A program made the translations under genes and the position numbers. DNA of 64,000 bases, taken from the NCBI RefSeq assembly GCF_947507565.1, contig NC_089175.1:1415733-1479732 (forward strand). Direction: 5' to 3'. Source of the stretch: Oscarella lobularis. Its lineage: Eukaryota > Porifera > Homoscleromorpha > Homosclerophorida > Oscarellidae. The notes under the pieces are model-generated. The model was not told where the DNA came from and did no database searches. It was given only the letters and a program-made list of their open reading frames with translations. Below are positions 32,501 to 43,891 of this stretch, piece after piece; position 1 is the first letter of the stretch; the number at the start of each line of letters is the position of its first letter.

Positions 32501-35500
32501 GAGTTCACCGCTCTCAAAGAAGAACCAGAAAGTAACGCATAAAATCGCGTCGAGATATCTAAATTCGTCAGTCGTCTTCAGTAGCGACAAGCCCAGCAGC
32601 CGCTGCCGTCAATTTTCCAACCGCGTACAAATCTTCAGCGTGGCCGAGCGCCAGTTTTCCGCGACAATCGACCACTGCGACGTCTCGAGGAGCCGACGCG
32701 AGAGCCGACTCGACAACGAATCCTCCATCTCGACCAGCTTGGGCGTCCGGCGCCGGCGCCACGGCAAATCGAAGCGCCGTCTCGAGTCAACAGCAACAGG
32801 CGAAAGCGCGTCGTCTTCACCAGCAACTTCTCCACAGCACGACGTCGTGTAACAGTCTCTTACGCGAGCAACTCGCTCTCCTGCAATTAATACAGGAAGG
32901 CGGCGGCGGAAGCGGCGGCGATCGGCAACACGATCAATGGCGAGTCGATGAATACATGCGTCGGCTGCGCGAGTCGTGTCGTCGTTTCAATCAGCAGCAG
33001 CACGACGTCGTGCAAATGCAGAAAGAATTGAGTCAGCTCTACGGCGGCGTCGGCGTCGATCAACCGACGTCGTCTATTCCGACGCCGCCCAATCAGCCAC
33101 CGCCGCTGCTCTACCCCCCGTTTCCTCCCTACTCGTATCCGTCGTATTTGTCTCCTTGGCATTATCCTCAGCACTGTTATTCCTATCCGTCGGGCCCGTG
33201 GACCGGTTCGCCGCTACCGTTTGTTTTTCCGGGCGGCGGAGAACACGGGCAATATCCGCCGTACGCGTCGTGGCCGCCGCCGCCGCCGACGGAATTGCCG
33301 AGCACGACGCGTACAGTCTATCCCGCGCCCGCCGCCGGCGTCGCCGACGACGACGACGACGACGAAGAGGACGACGCCGCTGCGGCGTTGGAGAACGATG
33401 ACGATGTTAGCTCACAAAAAACGTATAGCATTCCAAGAGCGAATGGCCGTGCCGATCGGCTCGTCGTTGCCGGAGACGACGACGACGACGACGACGACTT
33501 GAGAGATGCAACGGGAGGCATGATGGGCAATCTGTCTCTGTCCGATCAGTCGAGCGTTCCCGGAGGAGACGGCGACGAGGCGACCGATTTGCAGCTATTC
33601 GAAGCGCTTCGCGACACGATCTATTCCGAAGTTGCCGCGCTGATCTCTCAGAACGAAATGAGACCTCATTTTCTGGTATGACGTACTACCGGGGGAGAAG
33701 GACTCGCTCGTTTCTACGTTTCTTTTCAGATTGAGCTATTTCGCGAACTGCAGCTTCTCTCGTCCGATTATCTGAAACAGCGCGCTCTCTACGCGATCCA
33801 GGACTTGGTAACGCGACATCTGACGGAGGATTCGGCGAAAGCGATGTCAAGTAGGACAGCGGGCGGCGAAATACCCGACTCGGTAAGAAGACAAAACGCA
33901 CACCGCTAGATCACAACAAACGCGTGCGCGTTAGTATTTCCAAGGATTGGTACCCTCCGGATCCGAACGCGCCAGCCAGACTTCGTCGACGGACGACGGC
34001 TACGAAAGAGCGCTGACTAAGGAAGAGTCCGCCGAATACAGAGTACAACGATACCTTGTTCTCTTTTGAGAGGCGAAAGTAACTGTCGCGTGCCGTCGTA
34101 GAAAAAGTACAACGCTGTTCTTGCTCGTGCTGCCGCCGGCGCTCTATCGCCAGACGCCTATGATTATACGGAGCAGGTCGAAAGTGCCAGCTCCTTGACG
34201 ACGCCACCGGAGGAGAATCCTTTTGCTAAGGACTCGCTTGGCGAGACAATGATTCACTATGAGAATGTGAGTGGAAGACGAATTTTAATTGAAATTTAAT
34301 TTTGAGTATATTCCCTTTTTAGCCTGTCAAGAAACGCTTTGTTTCGGCGCAGCTTCAGGTTACGGAAGAAGACAACGAGTCTGATCTCGAAGTGAGGAAG
34401 CAGTGGATCAAAATTTTTTAGATAAATTATTTTTGTGTGTAGATTGACACCCATGCGTTGGATCAGCAAGTCAAGTCTATCATACACGTGCTATTGATAC
34501 GAGAATTTTTTTGGTTTACGTTTATATTTTTCTTTTTTTTTCTTCAGGAAGTAATACCCGTTCTCAAGGATCACATGGACGAAGTGTGCAGTCCTCAACT
34601 TCTTTCTTACATACAAGCTCTTGTTTTCACCTTGGCTCAGGAGAAGGACGATAAAGAAGTAAAGGAACTCCTTCTGGGATATTACGCACATCTTAGTTGA
34701 GTTTCGATTTCTAGGACTTCATTCGATCGTATAATTCGCAGCTGTCCTCTTCAATACAGACGGCTCTCGACAAATTTGCCGGCAAAAAGTTAGTGAATAG
34801 ATTGGTGTAGTAAATAACACGGACGACGGTCTGCTCCTGCAGAATGAGCGAATGCGGCGAGGACTTGGTTGTCGAAATAAGCGAAATTCTTTTCAACGAA
34901 TTAGCCTTTCTCAAATTGATGCAAGAAGTGGGAAGGTACGGTCATACTTGTAAAGAAAACCGCGAGTCTTGATGCCGACTATATATGCAGCCCAGCAAGG
35001 ACAACGACGAAGTTAGCGCGGAAGACAGTGACACAGGTGCGTTCTAACAGAATTTAAATAATAATTTAAATAATTAATTAATTAAGCAACTCTCTCCATT
35101 CTCAGGTGCAGACTGTTGCCAGCGACTCAGAGTCAAGTGTCCCGGGTCCTATTGTTGTTGATCACGAAGACGGCGACGCTTCGGCTGTCACAAACGGCGT
35201 CTCTTCATCTGATGGTGGGTCACTTTGCAACCTCCAGCATTGCCTTATGCTGTTCGGTTAGGTAAAGAAGACTCTAAGGGAGAGAGCGTGCTTTCGAAAG
35301 CTCGCCTGGAAAATGAACAGGAAGAACTAGGCAAAGTGAGTGTTGGGGGTCGTCTTTCTGCCGAAGCGGCTCTCTAAACGTTTGTTCTAGGCTCGTGACG
35401 ACGCCATGGCGCAGCAGTGCGAGTTCAAATCGTCGCCGGAAGACGTACGTTGACATTGACAGTACATACAGTGAGTAATGCGTTGTTCCCCCAGAAAACA

Positions 35501-35893
35501 AGCGAGCAGGCGAGTGAAACTGGTGCGAGCGAGAAACCAGTTGAAAAGGCTAGCGAAGGCGGCAAAGAATCGGCTTTGATTGAAATGGCGACGAAAAAAG
35601 CGGAGGATGTAAGTCGACGTTTGCAGCGACGGCGCTTTTTCGTCTAATTCGTTGCGCTCCGTGCTAAGATTCGCCAAACTGTTGAAGACGAGCAAAGTAG
35701 TTTACAAGGAGTTGGTGCTGTTATCAAGGCAGTTGAATCGCAACCCGGTATGATGTTAATTATAGGCGAGTCTTTCCAGCTTGAAAATTTATCTACCGAC
35801 TTAGAATTGGTTGGTGAAAATGAGCCACCGAACGTAGATGCTACCACTGCTGCTGCCGCTGCTGCTGCTGCTGTTGCAAGCGAGGCAGAGTAG
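29141..35893 (+). CDS. PCM1: Pericentriolar material 1 protein (multi-exon)
   Basis: PCM1 is the scaffold of centriolar satellites and delivers proteins to centrosomes and basal bodies. ATG 29141 starts MADPTEPALEPASPKG, then an acidic Ser-rich head. Coiled-coil exons follow: MIELLQYKLNQVEDLL, LMELEAKQARLEQVLHRL, LRQLQERKRRIEALHQEL. The family landmark LWTEMQKQEQLMEQLKRKK precedes LATWGGSTQQSLES. A Pro/Tyr-rich stretch (32950-33330) comes next. The highly conserved C-terminal block includes IYSEVAALISQNEMRPHFL, IELFRELQLLSSDYLKQRA, VIPVLKDHMDEVCSPQLL and ECGEDLVVEISEILFNELAF. The stop is TAG 35891-35893. Long Glu and Asp runs come from GAG/GAC microsatellites. More than 20 exons are seen; identity is very secure, individual splice sites less so. 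Confidence 0.93.
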
Positions 35894-35988
35894 AGCTGAT
35901 ATAACGCTGCAGCTATTTTGTTTTACTGTACTATGATACGTAGTAGGTGTTGTTGCAAATGAAACCAAAAATCTTCTTTCGTATTGTA

Positions 35989-36013
35989 CTGAAAGAGGAA
36001 CGTCCTCTTTCAG
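35989..36013. other. Perfect 11-bp hairpin downstream of PCM1
   Basis: CTGAAAGAGGA, a three-base loop ACG, then TCCTCTTTCAG form a perfect stem about 95 bases after the PCM1 stop. Such a stem could sit in the PCM1 3' untranslated region. It does not match the shorter histone mRNA stem-loop. Confidence 0.6.
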
Positions 36014-36135
36014 CTATAATGTAGGTGTCTGTGTGGGATCCGGATAGTGACAGAATATACAGCATTGATTGCATAACGGAAAAAACGTAACAACATTATT
36101 TTGTATCATCACGTGGTTATTAATCCATTCTTCGA

Positions 36136-37050
36136 ATGGAGTCGTCTTCGTCGGACCCATTCGGCTACTCGGACAGCTCCGAAATCGGCATCGGTGACTT
36201 GCCCAAAACGGAGCTCCAATACGCCGTCCTCGCTAGCGACGCGGTACGCGTTCGAACCCTCCTCGAGCGCGGCGACAATCCAAACGCCGTTTCATCCGAT
36301 CGTCGCTCGCCTCTCTACATCGCGTGCAAGAACCGTAGCACGGATTGCGTTCGAGCGCTTCTCGCCGCCAACGCGAACGTCGACGCCTGCTTCTCGGACG
36401 AATCCGGCCATCCCCTGTACGCCGCCATTTCGCACGACGACCACTCGTGCGCCGAGCTCCTACTCGAGGCCGGCGCGCGCTTGGGCGTGCACGACGGGCA
36501 TCTCTTGCTTCTAGCCTGCCGCGGGAACAGCGCCGAGTGCGCCGACGTCTTGATTCGTTACGGCGCGGACGTCAATTATCAGACGGCGGATTGGGGCGTC
36601 AGTTGCGCGCAACGTTGCTGCACGTACGGTCGAGACGGGGTGTTGGACGTCTTGCTCAAGGCCGGCGCTCCGATGGATCGGCGCGATTTTGACGGGGACA
36701 CGCCACTCCATCAGGCGGTGTACAGCAAGCGGGAGCGATGCGCGAAGCTGCTCGTTTATCACGGTGCCGATCTGTTTGAGAGAAATCATCTCAACCAGAG
36801 GCCTATCGATTTGGCCGAGTGTACGGACGAAATTCGGAAAGTATTGAAGCAGGCAATGAGTAAATGCTTAGCTATTTTAATTAAAAAATGGTGCAATACG
36901 TTACACTTGACAATTTTAGGCAATCCGTGTAGTCTAAAGCATCTCTGTCGGCTATTCATTCGAAAAGCGATGAGCAGATCTCGTCTGAATGATATGAAGA
37001 GCTTCGACATTCCTCAATCCTTAATCGACTATCTCTTTTTCAAACGGTAA
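36136..37050 (+). CDS. Ankyrin repeat and SOCS box protein (ASB family)
   Basis: ASB proteins are substrate receptors of cullin-5 ubiquitin ligases. ATG 36136 starts MESSSSDPFGYSDSSEIG. Ankyrin repeats follow through about residue 230 (LQYAVLASDAVRVRTLLERG, SPLYIACKNRSTDCVRALL, CADVLIRYGADVNYQ, DTPLHQAVYSKRERCAKLL). The C-terminal SOCS box is NPCSLKHLCRLFIRKAM ending in SLIDYLFFKR, with the BC-box leucine and cysteine. A 60-base intron at 36860-36919 is supported because it joins the SOCS box to the ankyrin part, yet the intron itself has no stop and keeps frame. The family is clear; which ASB member is not. Confidence 0.88.
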   Translation: MESSSSDPFGYSDSSEIGIGDLPKTELQYAVLASDAVRVRTLLERGDNPNAVSSDRRSPLYIACKNRSTDCVRALLAANANVDACFSDESGHPLYAAISHDDHSCAELLLEAGARLGVHDGHLLLLACRGNSAECADVLIRYGADVNYQTADWGVSCAQRCCTYGRDGVLDVLLKAGAPMDRRDFDGDTPLHQAVYSKRERCAKLLVYHGADLFERNHLNQRPIDLAECTDEIRKVLKQAMSKCLAILIKKWCNTLHLTILGNPCSLKHLCRLFIRKAMSRSRLNDMKSFDIPQSLIDYLFFKR

Positions 37051-37137
37051 AGGAAAACATACATGTATTTAGTAATATCTTTACTTAGTGGGCTGGTATG
37101 GTGTATGCACTACAGTTAGTCCCAAAGCCTGCCATCT

Positions 37138-38012
37138 TCAGTAGAGACTCGTCTTCTTCATGATTCGCAAAAATTCGGCTTCGTTAATCTCACCATCCCC
37201 ATCGCGATCAGCTTCATCAATCATTTCCTTAATTACATTAATTGTATATAGGTGCTGATAAAGATAACTATCGAACCTGAAGTTCTTCGTCGGTCAAGTT
37301 TTCTCCTAGTTCCTTAGCTACCCTTTTCAAATTCTTAAACGAGATTTTTCCCTACAAAACAGCCATTCACTGTTAGGATATGTCCCAGTATTTAAATGTA
37401 TAACTAACAGTATTATCGTCATCAAACAACTTGAATGCTTTGAGTATTTCTTCCTTAGGATCCTTCTCAGCCTAAAGTCCTATAGTAACAAACGAAACGT
37501 AACGTCATATTAGTACCATTTTAGCTGTCATCAGATGAAGGAAGTCATTGAAATCTATAGTACCTAATAAAAGATCACAACAATGAATATTTAATAATTT
37601 TTATATAGGATTCGCTACCTTTTCCCTCTCTGTCGACTTCCTGAATCATTTTTCGAATTTCTTCCTTCTTCGGTTCGAATCCCAGCGCTCTCATCGCAAC
37701 CTGCAGAGAAGAGGTATATAAAGCCAAGTCCTATTTTAGTAGCGTTCACTTTGAGCTCTTTTCCATCGATTGTTCCCGTTCCTTCCGTATCGAATAGATC
37801 GAACGCCTCTCTGATCTCCTGCTTCTGCTCTTCTGTCAGTTCGGGCGGTTTGGGGCCTTATTGAAGTCCTTGCAAGGGTCTAGCAACTCGTATTCCTCTC
37901 TCGCCTTACCGCCCTTTCTTCTAGCTCCCGTTAGTGCGCTTCTTTTGTAGCCAGACGCCTATCGAACGGTTCGGAGATCTCATAAGCTACTTAAACAGTC
38001 ATAACGTACCAT
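37138..38012 (-). CDS. CETN2: Centrin (CETN2 type) EF-hand protein
   Basis: Centrin is a calcium-binding protein of centrioles and basal bodies. The start is the single-codon exon ATG 38010-38012 on the minus strand, spliced to [17 protein letters not shown]. Four EF hands follow across small exons: [54 protein letters not shown] with [18 protein letters not shown], and [19 protein letters not shown]. The tail [10 protein letters not shown] is the hallmark end of centrin 1/2, stopping at 37138-37140. The basic N-terminal leader also fits centrin rather than calmodulin. It lies head to head with FAXDC2. Confidence 0.92.
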
Positions 38013-38192
38013 AGCGATACGCAAAAGCGATCCGATTCGAAGGTATCAACGTTGTCAAGCGGGCGAGCGCCGAAATCATATACGGGACGCCGATCGGAAC
38101 AGTAAGTCAAGTCCCCCGTACGACGCTTAGGTAACCGGTCCTAACAGGACCTCGCGCTCAGTTTAACTTTGCCTAAGCAGCAGGACGAAGCT
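38013..38192. promoter_or_regulatory. Shared upstream region of centrin and FAXDC2
   Basis: Only 180 bp lie between the outward-facing start codons at 38012 (minus) and 38193 (plus), so the two transcripts probably use one promoter region. Confidence 0.5.
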
Positions 38193-39584
38193 ATGAAAGG
38201 AAAACCCAGCAGCGAAATTCAGCAACGCCAGCCGGTAGGGCCCAAAACAAAGACGACGAGCCTAAAAACCGACACGATATTCTCCATCGTAGGGAACTTT
38301 GATCGGCGACTTGAAGGGACCCCTAGCACTAGTAGCAGGAATAGTCGTCGTTACACTAGCGGCTCGAAACACCCTAGTGTGGTACGTTCGTCGCTTGGGG
38401 GCGCCCCACCCTAAAAAAATTATCCTTCTTCTTCTAAAAGGCACTTGGAAAAGTTCGCCGGCTCATCGCGAGATTTCTGGACGTCGCGATGGACGTACAT
38501 CTACTCGCTCTTTGCTCAAGACGACTGGACGATGACCGTCTTCGGTAAGAGGAAGCGATCGTGGGCGTGTCTCCTTTTTTTTGTGACGCACTTCCACTAC
38601 AGGAACCTCGATCTTCCTCGTGGTCACGTACTGGCTAGTCAGTCTCGCTTTCGGCGTCGCCGACCTGTCGGCTCGACCGTCAATCGCTAAACGGTACAAA
38701 ATCCAAGAAAAGAAACATTTTCCGGTGAGAGCACGAATGACGTCACATAGATGCGCGCCATGACGTTTTCGCGCGCGCTTAGGTCAATTCCCGTCGATTT
38801 TTTCGCGCCATCGGTCTGGTTTTGCTGAATCAGTTCATCGGCGGCGTTTTTCTCGCCGTCGTCTATCCGTTGATGAAATGGCGAGGATGCCAATTTCACG
38901 GCGACGAATTGCCGACTTTCTATCGATTCGTATGCGAAGCGGTCGTCTTTCTTTTCGTCGAAGAAATCGGATTCTATTACACGCACAGGTATCTATAATT
39001 AGAATTTATTTATTTATTTATTTATTTATTTATCTATTTTGAGGTTGCTTCACACGGCGCTCTTGTACAAGCGCATTCACAAGATTCATCACGAATGGAC
39101 GTCTCCCGTTGCAATTACGAGCATCTATTGTCATCCGATCGAATATATACTCAGCAACTTGATACCCATCTTGGCCGGTCCGCTTCTCGTCGGCTCTCAT
39201 TTGGCAAGCATGTGGGCGTGGCTCTTCCTTGGCACTCTCAATACGATCAACGCGCATTCTGGCTATCATTTACCTTTCTTGTTCTCCAACGAGGCGCACG
39301 ATTTTCATCATATGCGGTTAGAGAAAAAAATTAATTTGATAATATTCTTAATTGAGGGTCGATTGCTTTCTTTTAGGTTTAATCAGAATTTTGGCGTGCT
39401 CGGGATTTTGGATCGTCTTCACGGAACGGACGGCGCGTTTCGTCGCAGCAAGTCGTTCGATCGTCACTTCATGATATTCGGTCTGTCGTCGGCGCGAGAA
39501 TTGGTTCCCGACGAGAATCCGTGCTTCGGTTGCGGCAACGGCGCCGGCGGCGGGGAATCGTGCGTGGAACGGGAGTCCGACTGA
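38193..39584 (+). CDS. FAXDC2: Fatty acid hydroxylase domain protein (FAXDC2-like)
   Basis: A membrane di-iron enzyme of the sterol desaturase / fatty acid hydroxylase superfamily, expected in the endoplasmic reticulum. ATG 38193 starts MKGKPSSEIQQRQPG, then a hydrophobic segment (LALVAGIVVVTLAARNTLV). SSRDFWTSRWTYIYSLFAQD and several membrane segments follow. The histidine clusters that bind iron are all present: THRLLH, HKIHHEWTSP, and NAHSGYH with HDFHHMRF. The end FNQNFGVLGILDRLHGTDG fits FAXDC2, and the stop is at 39582-39584. Exon joins are supported by frame and GT-AG sites, including W-HLEKFAG across 38393-38441. Its exact substrate cannot be read from sequence. Confidence 0.88.
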
Positions 39585-39975
39585 ATCATTTTCAGCTACC
39601 CATAAATGCGCTACTACTAAAGGTACGTATCACATCAAACATAACAGAGATTGGTTTTGGCCCGTTGGTTAATAATGAATGCACACGCAACGCGCACACG
39701 ATTTGATTTCTTTTTTTGGGTTCAAGCTGATATATTGCAAACGTAGAAGTGACAGATGGACACAGACACAACGTACACAGACAGAAGATCATATAATAGT
39801 TACCACGTACGCTACCACGTAAGCGGTACGGCGCCGGCGGTGGCGACCCCACGTCTCTCTGTAAACAAGATAGATACACAGCTAGTGGGAGGAATATACT
39901 AAGCCAGCCTTTTAGTAAAATCGATTTCTTTTGAGAGGTACATATAAAGACTTCTCTCAAAAGAGATCGCGTGGA
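39585..39975. other. Spacer between convergent FAXDC2 and FN2 genes
   Basis: These 391 bases lie between facing stop codons and should hold both 3' ends. No gene or repeat is recognisable. Confidence 0.45.
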
Positions 39976-41535
39976 CTAAAAAACTGGCGTTGCGCTTATT
40001 TCGGTATTACAGCAACTCTTGCAGAAGCCCCAGTTTCCGTGCACTTCGACTTGACCCGCATTTGTACCGCACCACTGTTCGGGACGATCGTCCGTTGTTA
40101 TGCAGTTGTAATGGAAACGATTGTCGAAGTAGAAGGGAAAGAAGCATTGGCCTTTGACCCCGTCGCCGGCCGATCCCCCGCACGTCGTAACGGCGTTCTT
40201 GTCGTTATCTGAGGAAGGGAGCGTAGGATTTTTCGTTAGAACATCGCCAATGTTCTGTATTCACCTTTCATAATGGGAGGACCGGGAGGACATTTGCAGT
40301 TGCCCCACTTGCTACCGTCGGTCATGCACCACGGCAGATCTGGCTTTTCCGCGTCGTAGGTCGTGCACGCGTGGTAGACTTTCCCATGGTATGTGAATGG
40401 GAACGTGCATGGCGCTCCGTTTGCCGTTCCTCCGCAGGTTCTAGTTTTACCTATGCGAGGAGGGCGCAGGGTAAAAAATGCGGCGACAGAGCGCCCGCTC
40501 GTTTGAGCCAACCCGAGTTGTCTTCTTCTTGGCAAAGGCAATTTCCGTATTTTTGGTGGACTTCGTAATTTCCCGGCGCGATTGAGCACCACGGCTGATC
40601 GTGATTGTCGCTCGTGCAGTTGTGCCATTCTCGGCCGTTGTAAGTAAAGGGAAAGACGCACTTACTTCCGGCGCACGTCGTAATGCCTTTAGAGAGACAA
40701 AAAACGATAAGGCATGCGAACTTCTTTTTTTGACGTTTTCGTACTCAATTCCTCTCCGGACACGCATTCGCAGTTGCCCCATTTTTGGTGAGATTCGTAG
40801 ACTCCGCCGGCGGTGGCGCACCACGGTTGATTGTGTTGCAAGGTAATGCAGCCGTGGAATTCCTGCCCTTGGTAAATGAACGGAAACACGCAGTCTCGTT
40901 CGCCCTCTATTGCTGTCCCGCCGCACGTCGTCACTAGACGAAAGAACAACAGTAGATTTTGTTGCGCTTCTTTTTCCTTTAGTTTGCTGACCTTTCGGTG
41001 CGCCACTGGCTTCTTGAATAGCAGCTGCTATCTCCTATAAGGTTAATTACCAGGCGGTAAATGCAATTGAGCAACAAGTATGCGGAAGGGCGGTTTCGAA
41101 AACATTTACTTTCAAAGATGGCCCGACGTTAGGTTCCGCAGCGTCGTCAAACTTTGCCAGTTCTTTCACGGCAGATTTGACGGCGTCGGCGAGATCCTAC
41201 GGACCGCGAACAAAGCCACGGCGAAAGGTAAAGCGATTCCGATAAAAAGAGAGTTGTCTCTTTGCCTTGAAGGAGGGCCCTGAAATCGGTTCTTGGGGAT
41301 CGTTGAAGTTGGCTAGATGCTTCACGGTATCTTTGATAGCCGACGCTATTTCCTATGTCAGTGATCCTCGGTTTCACAGGAACTGAATAACTTCCTTCGT
41401 CGTTACCTGGACTGACGGACCCTGTTTCTCGTCCATTCGAACGAGGTCGTCCCCAACCGCCATGCCCTGTACGACGACAGCATAACACAGGACGCTGACA
41501 AAGACGACAAGGCTGAACTGTGACAGGCTCGGCAT
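39976..41535 (-). CDS. Secreted protein with four fibronectin type II domains
   Basis: The minus-strand start is ATG 41533-41535. It begins with a signal peptide, MPSLSQFSLVVFVSVL followed by CYAVVVQGMA. Small exons then encode helical repeats of one pattern: EIASAIKDTVKHLANF, DLADAVKSAVKELAKF and EIAAAIQEA. Four FN2 modules follow, about one per exon: TTCGGTAIEGERDCVFPF, then TTCAGSKCVFPFTYNGREW, TCGGTANGAPCTFPFTYHG and TTCGGSAGDGVKGQCFFPF. Each has the paired cysteines and the WC and WGxC core. The last ends CKSCCNTEISATPVF with stop at 39976-39978. FN2 modules bind collagen and other matrix or lipid ligands, so an extracellular binding role is inferred. No orthologue was recognised. Confidence 0.85.
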
Positions 41536-41927
41536 CTTGCCAGAGAGAAAGTGGCTGAAGGTTGCCCCGGTTTATGTCATATAGGTCTTCCAGAGTCAAT
41601 AGACTAATCGTATTACTTACAGTTTATTTATAGCGAACTCATAATGGACGCTACTAGAAATTGAACTGGTGGTTTCTTCAAATGCACACGCACTACCTCT
41701 TGGGTATTGAGTTGATACTTCCAACGCCCTTTCGCCGGATGCTACGGTAGGGGTCAAGGTCCCAAGTGCACAGGCAGACCTCTCACCCTGGTAAATTAGT
41801 AGTACACTGTTAGTGTACATACAAAAAACGCAAAGAAATCATCTCATCTTTCACAAAATGTGTACAGGTATGAAAAAAAAAAAACACAATGAAATCCTTC
41901 ACAGAAGTCTTTCTTGTGTCTCAGCGG
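41536..41927. other. Spacer between FN2 gene and PYM1
   Basis: No gene is supported in these 392 bases. They include a small perfect hairpin, GTACACT-GTT-AGTGTAC, at 41802-41818. The FN2 gene promoter should lie at the left and the PYM1 3' end at the right. Confidence 0.4.
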
Positions 41928-42302
41928 TTACGAAGCTCCTATGTCGAGCTTTTCGATCGCCTCGCTAAGCTCCGCCTCCGCTTTTTCGTCGCGCTTTTCC
42001 TGCCTTTTCTTTTTACGACGTTCGTTCTTCTTTTGTGATTTCGTCTTCGTCGCCGTCGCCGCCGCTGCAGAATCTTCGGCGGCTTTTGTACGCGCTGGCT
42101 GTGCGAGGCCGGGTATATAGCCCTGGCGTTCTTCCGCGATTCGCCTCGCTTTAGTTTGATACACGGGGACCTCTTCCTGCGGTATGTAGCCCTCTTTTAC
42201 CCGTCGCTCCTTTCTCCACGTTCCGTCGGGCCGCTGCGTGGCAGGTATTGTGTAGACTAATCGCTCGCCTTTCGCCTTTAGCGGAGTGTCAGAATCGGCC
42301 AT
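41928..42302 (-). CDS. PYM1: Partner of Y14 and Mago (PYM1)
   Basis: PYM removes exon junction complexes from mRNA by binding Y14-Mago and associates with ribosomes. A single-exon gene of 124 codons starts at ATG 42300-42302 on the minus strand. The N-terminal Y14-Mago binding block is [20 protein letters not shown] followed by [16 protein letters not shown] Lys/Glu-rich helical C-terminus follows ([34 protein letters not shown]), shorter than in human PYM1. It shares a 44-bp gap with GALC. Confidence 0.93.
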   Translation of the reverse strand: MADSDTPLKAKGERLVYTIPATQRPDGTWRKERRVKEGYIPQEEVPVYQTKARRIAEERQGYIPGLAQPARTKAAEDSAAAATATKTKSQKKNERRKKKRQEKRDEKAEAELSEAIEKLDIGAS

Positions 42303-42346
42303 GATAAATGAACTACAAATTTAACGCACGCTAAACCGGTCTTCTA
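42303..42346. promoter_or_regulatory. 44-bp gap between PYM1 and GALC start codons
   Basis: The two coding regions diverge from start codons 44 bp apart, so any promoter must be inside this gap or overlap the coding exons. Confidence 0.6.
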
Positions 42347-43860
42347 ATGTCGTTGCACGTCAAAATTGCGCTCGTTCTCGCAGCGATTTCCCAAGCGGCG
42401 CTGTCACAATACACTCTGGACGACACTTCAGGCATCGGGAGGCTATTTGACGGCATTGGAGGCCTCAGCGGCGGCGGCGTGAGTTCTCAGAGCCTAGAGG
42501 CCACACCTCTAATTTCTCCACCCAAAAAACACAGGCAACGTCGCGTCTTTTGCCCAACTACCCCGAACAGCAGCTCAATCAAATACTCGACTATCTATTC
42601 AAGCCAATGTTCGGCGCATCGCTGCAAATTCTCAAGGTGGAAATCGGCGGCGATGCCCAGAGCACAGGTCCGGGATCTAGCTCCCCTCTAACGGGAAATT
42701 CGTAAGAGCTTTCGCTAGACGGAACCGAATCGTCTCACATGCACAACGCGAGCGATGAGAATTATCAGCGCGGCTACGAGTGGATGCTCATGGTCGAAGC
42801 AAAGAAGGTTAATTAATTAAATTTTAATTAATATCCGGTCTGCAATTAGAAACCAAATATATTATTCTCATTGCAGAGAAATCCCAACATCAAATTGTAT
42901 GGACTGTCGTGGGCTTTTCCGGCTTGGGTTCGATTGCATGTTAATTAATTAATTAATTAATTAATTAATTATTAGTTTGAATTAAAAGGTTGGCAATGGA
43001 TCTGGAAGTCCGTTTAAGTTTCCCAATTTGACGAGCGAATATATTGTCAAATGGGTACTTGGAGCAAAGAAGCACTACAACCTCGACATCGACTACGTCG
43101 GGGTACTGCACTGGTAGAGGGGGAAAAACGAGACATTGCTCAGGAAGAATTTCTTAGATTTGGAATGAGAGGAGCTACGATTCAACTTACATCAAGGTTT
43201 GCAGAGTTTCTACTCAACTGCAGGCAGAGACGTTACATGTTGTAGACGCTGAGGGCTTCGCTCGATGCGAATGGACTTCAAAAGACTCGAATTGTCGCTC
43301 ACGACGGTGGCTGGGACATCGCTGGAGATATACTCAAAGACGCCGACTTGGCAAAGGCAGTTGACGTCATAGGGTAAAATATCGGGGGGGGAAATGGCGC
43401 GTAGGAACATTTTGTGTTTTGATAGTACGCACTATCCGGGCACAAACAGCAACTCGGACGCCGTCAAGACGGGAAAACAACTCTGGGCAAGTGAAGATTA
43501 TAGCACGTACAATGATTTGAAAGGCGGCGGATGCTGGGCAAGGGTAAGAGATTGAATTTTAGACGCGTTCGTTTCTCCTAAAGTCTCCTCACTTCTTCTT
43601 AATCTAGATTCTTAATCAGAACTATGTCAACGGGCAAATGACCAGGTAGTTCTGATAATAAATGCCGCATATCTAATATGACCTGGGTGTACGACTCTAG
43701 CACTATATCGTGGAATTTGATTGCTAGCTACTACGCCGATCTTCCTTTCTATCGCGACGGACTCATGACAGCCGTTCATCCGTGGACGGGCCACTACGAA
43801 GTGGAGAGTCCCATTTGGGGTTCAGGTTGGGAGATTGCAGCTTTGCATGAAGTCTTTCTT

Positions 43861-43891
<31 letters not shown>

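Noticed and set aside
35989-36013. Histone mRNA 3' stem-loop
   Set aside because: The histone element has a six-bp stem and a four-base loop with conserved sequence; this stem is longer, the loop is three bases, and no histone gene is near.
37665-37680. GGTTCGAATCCC, like a tRNA box B
   Set aside because: It lies inside the centrin exon encoding GFEPKKEE, with no matching box A or cloverleaf.
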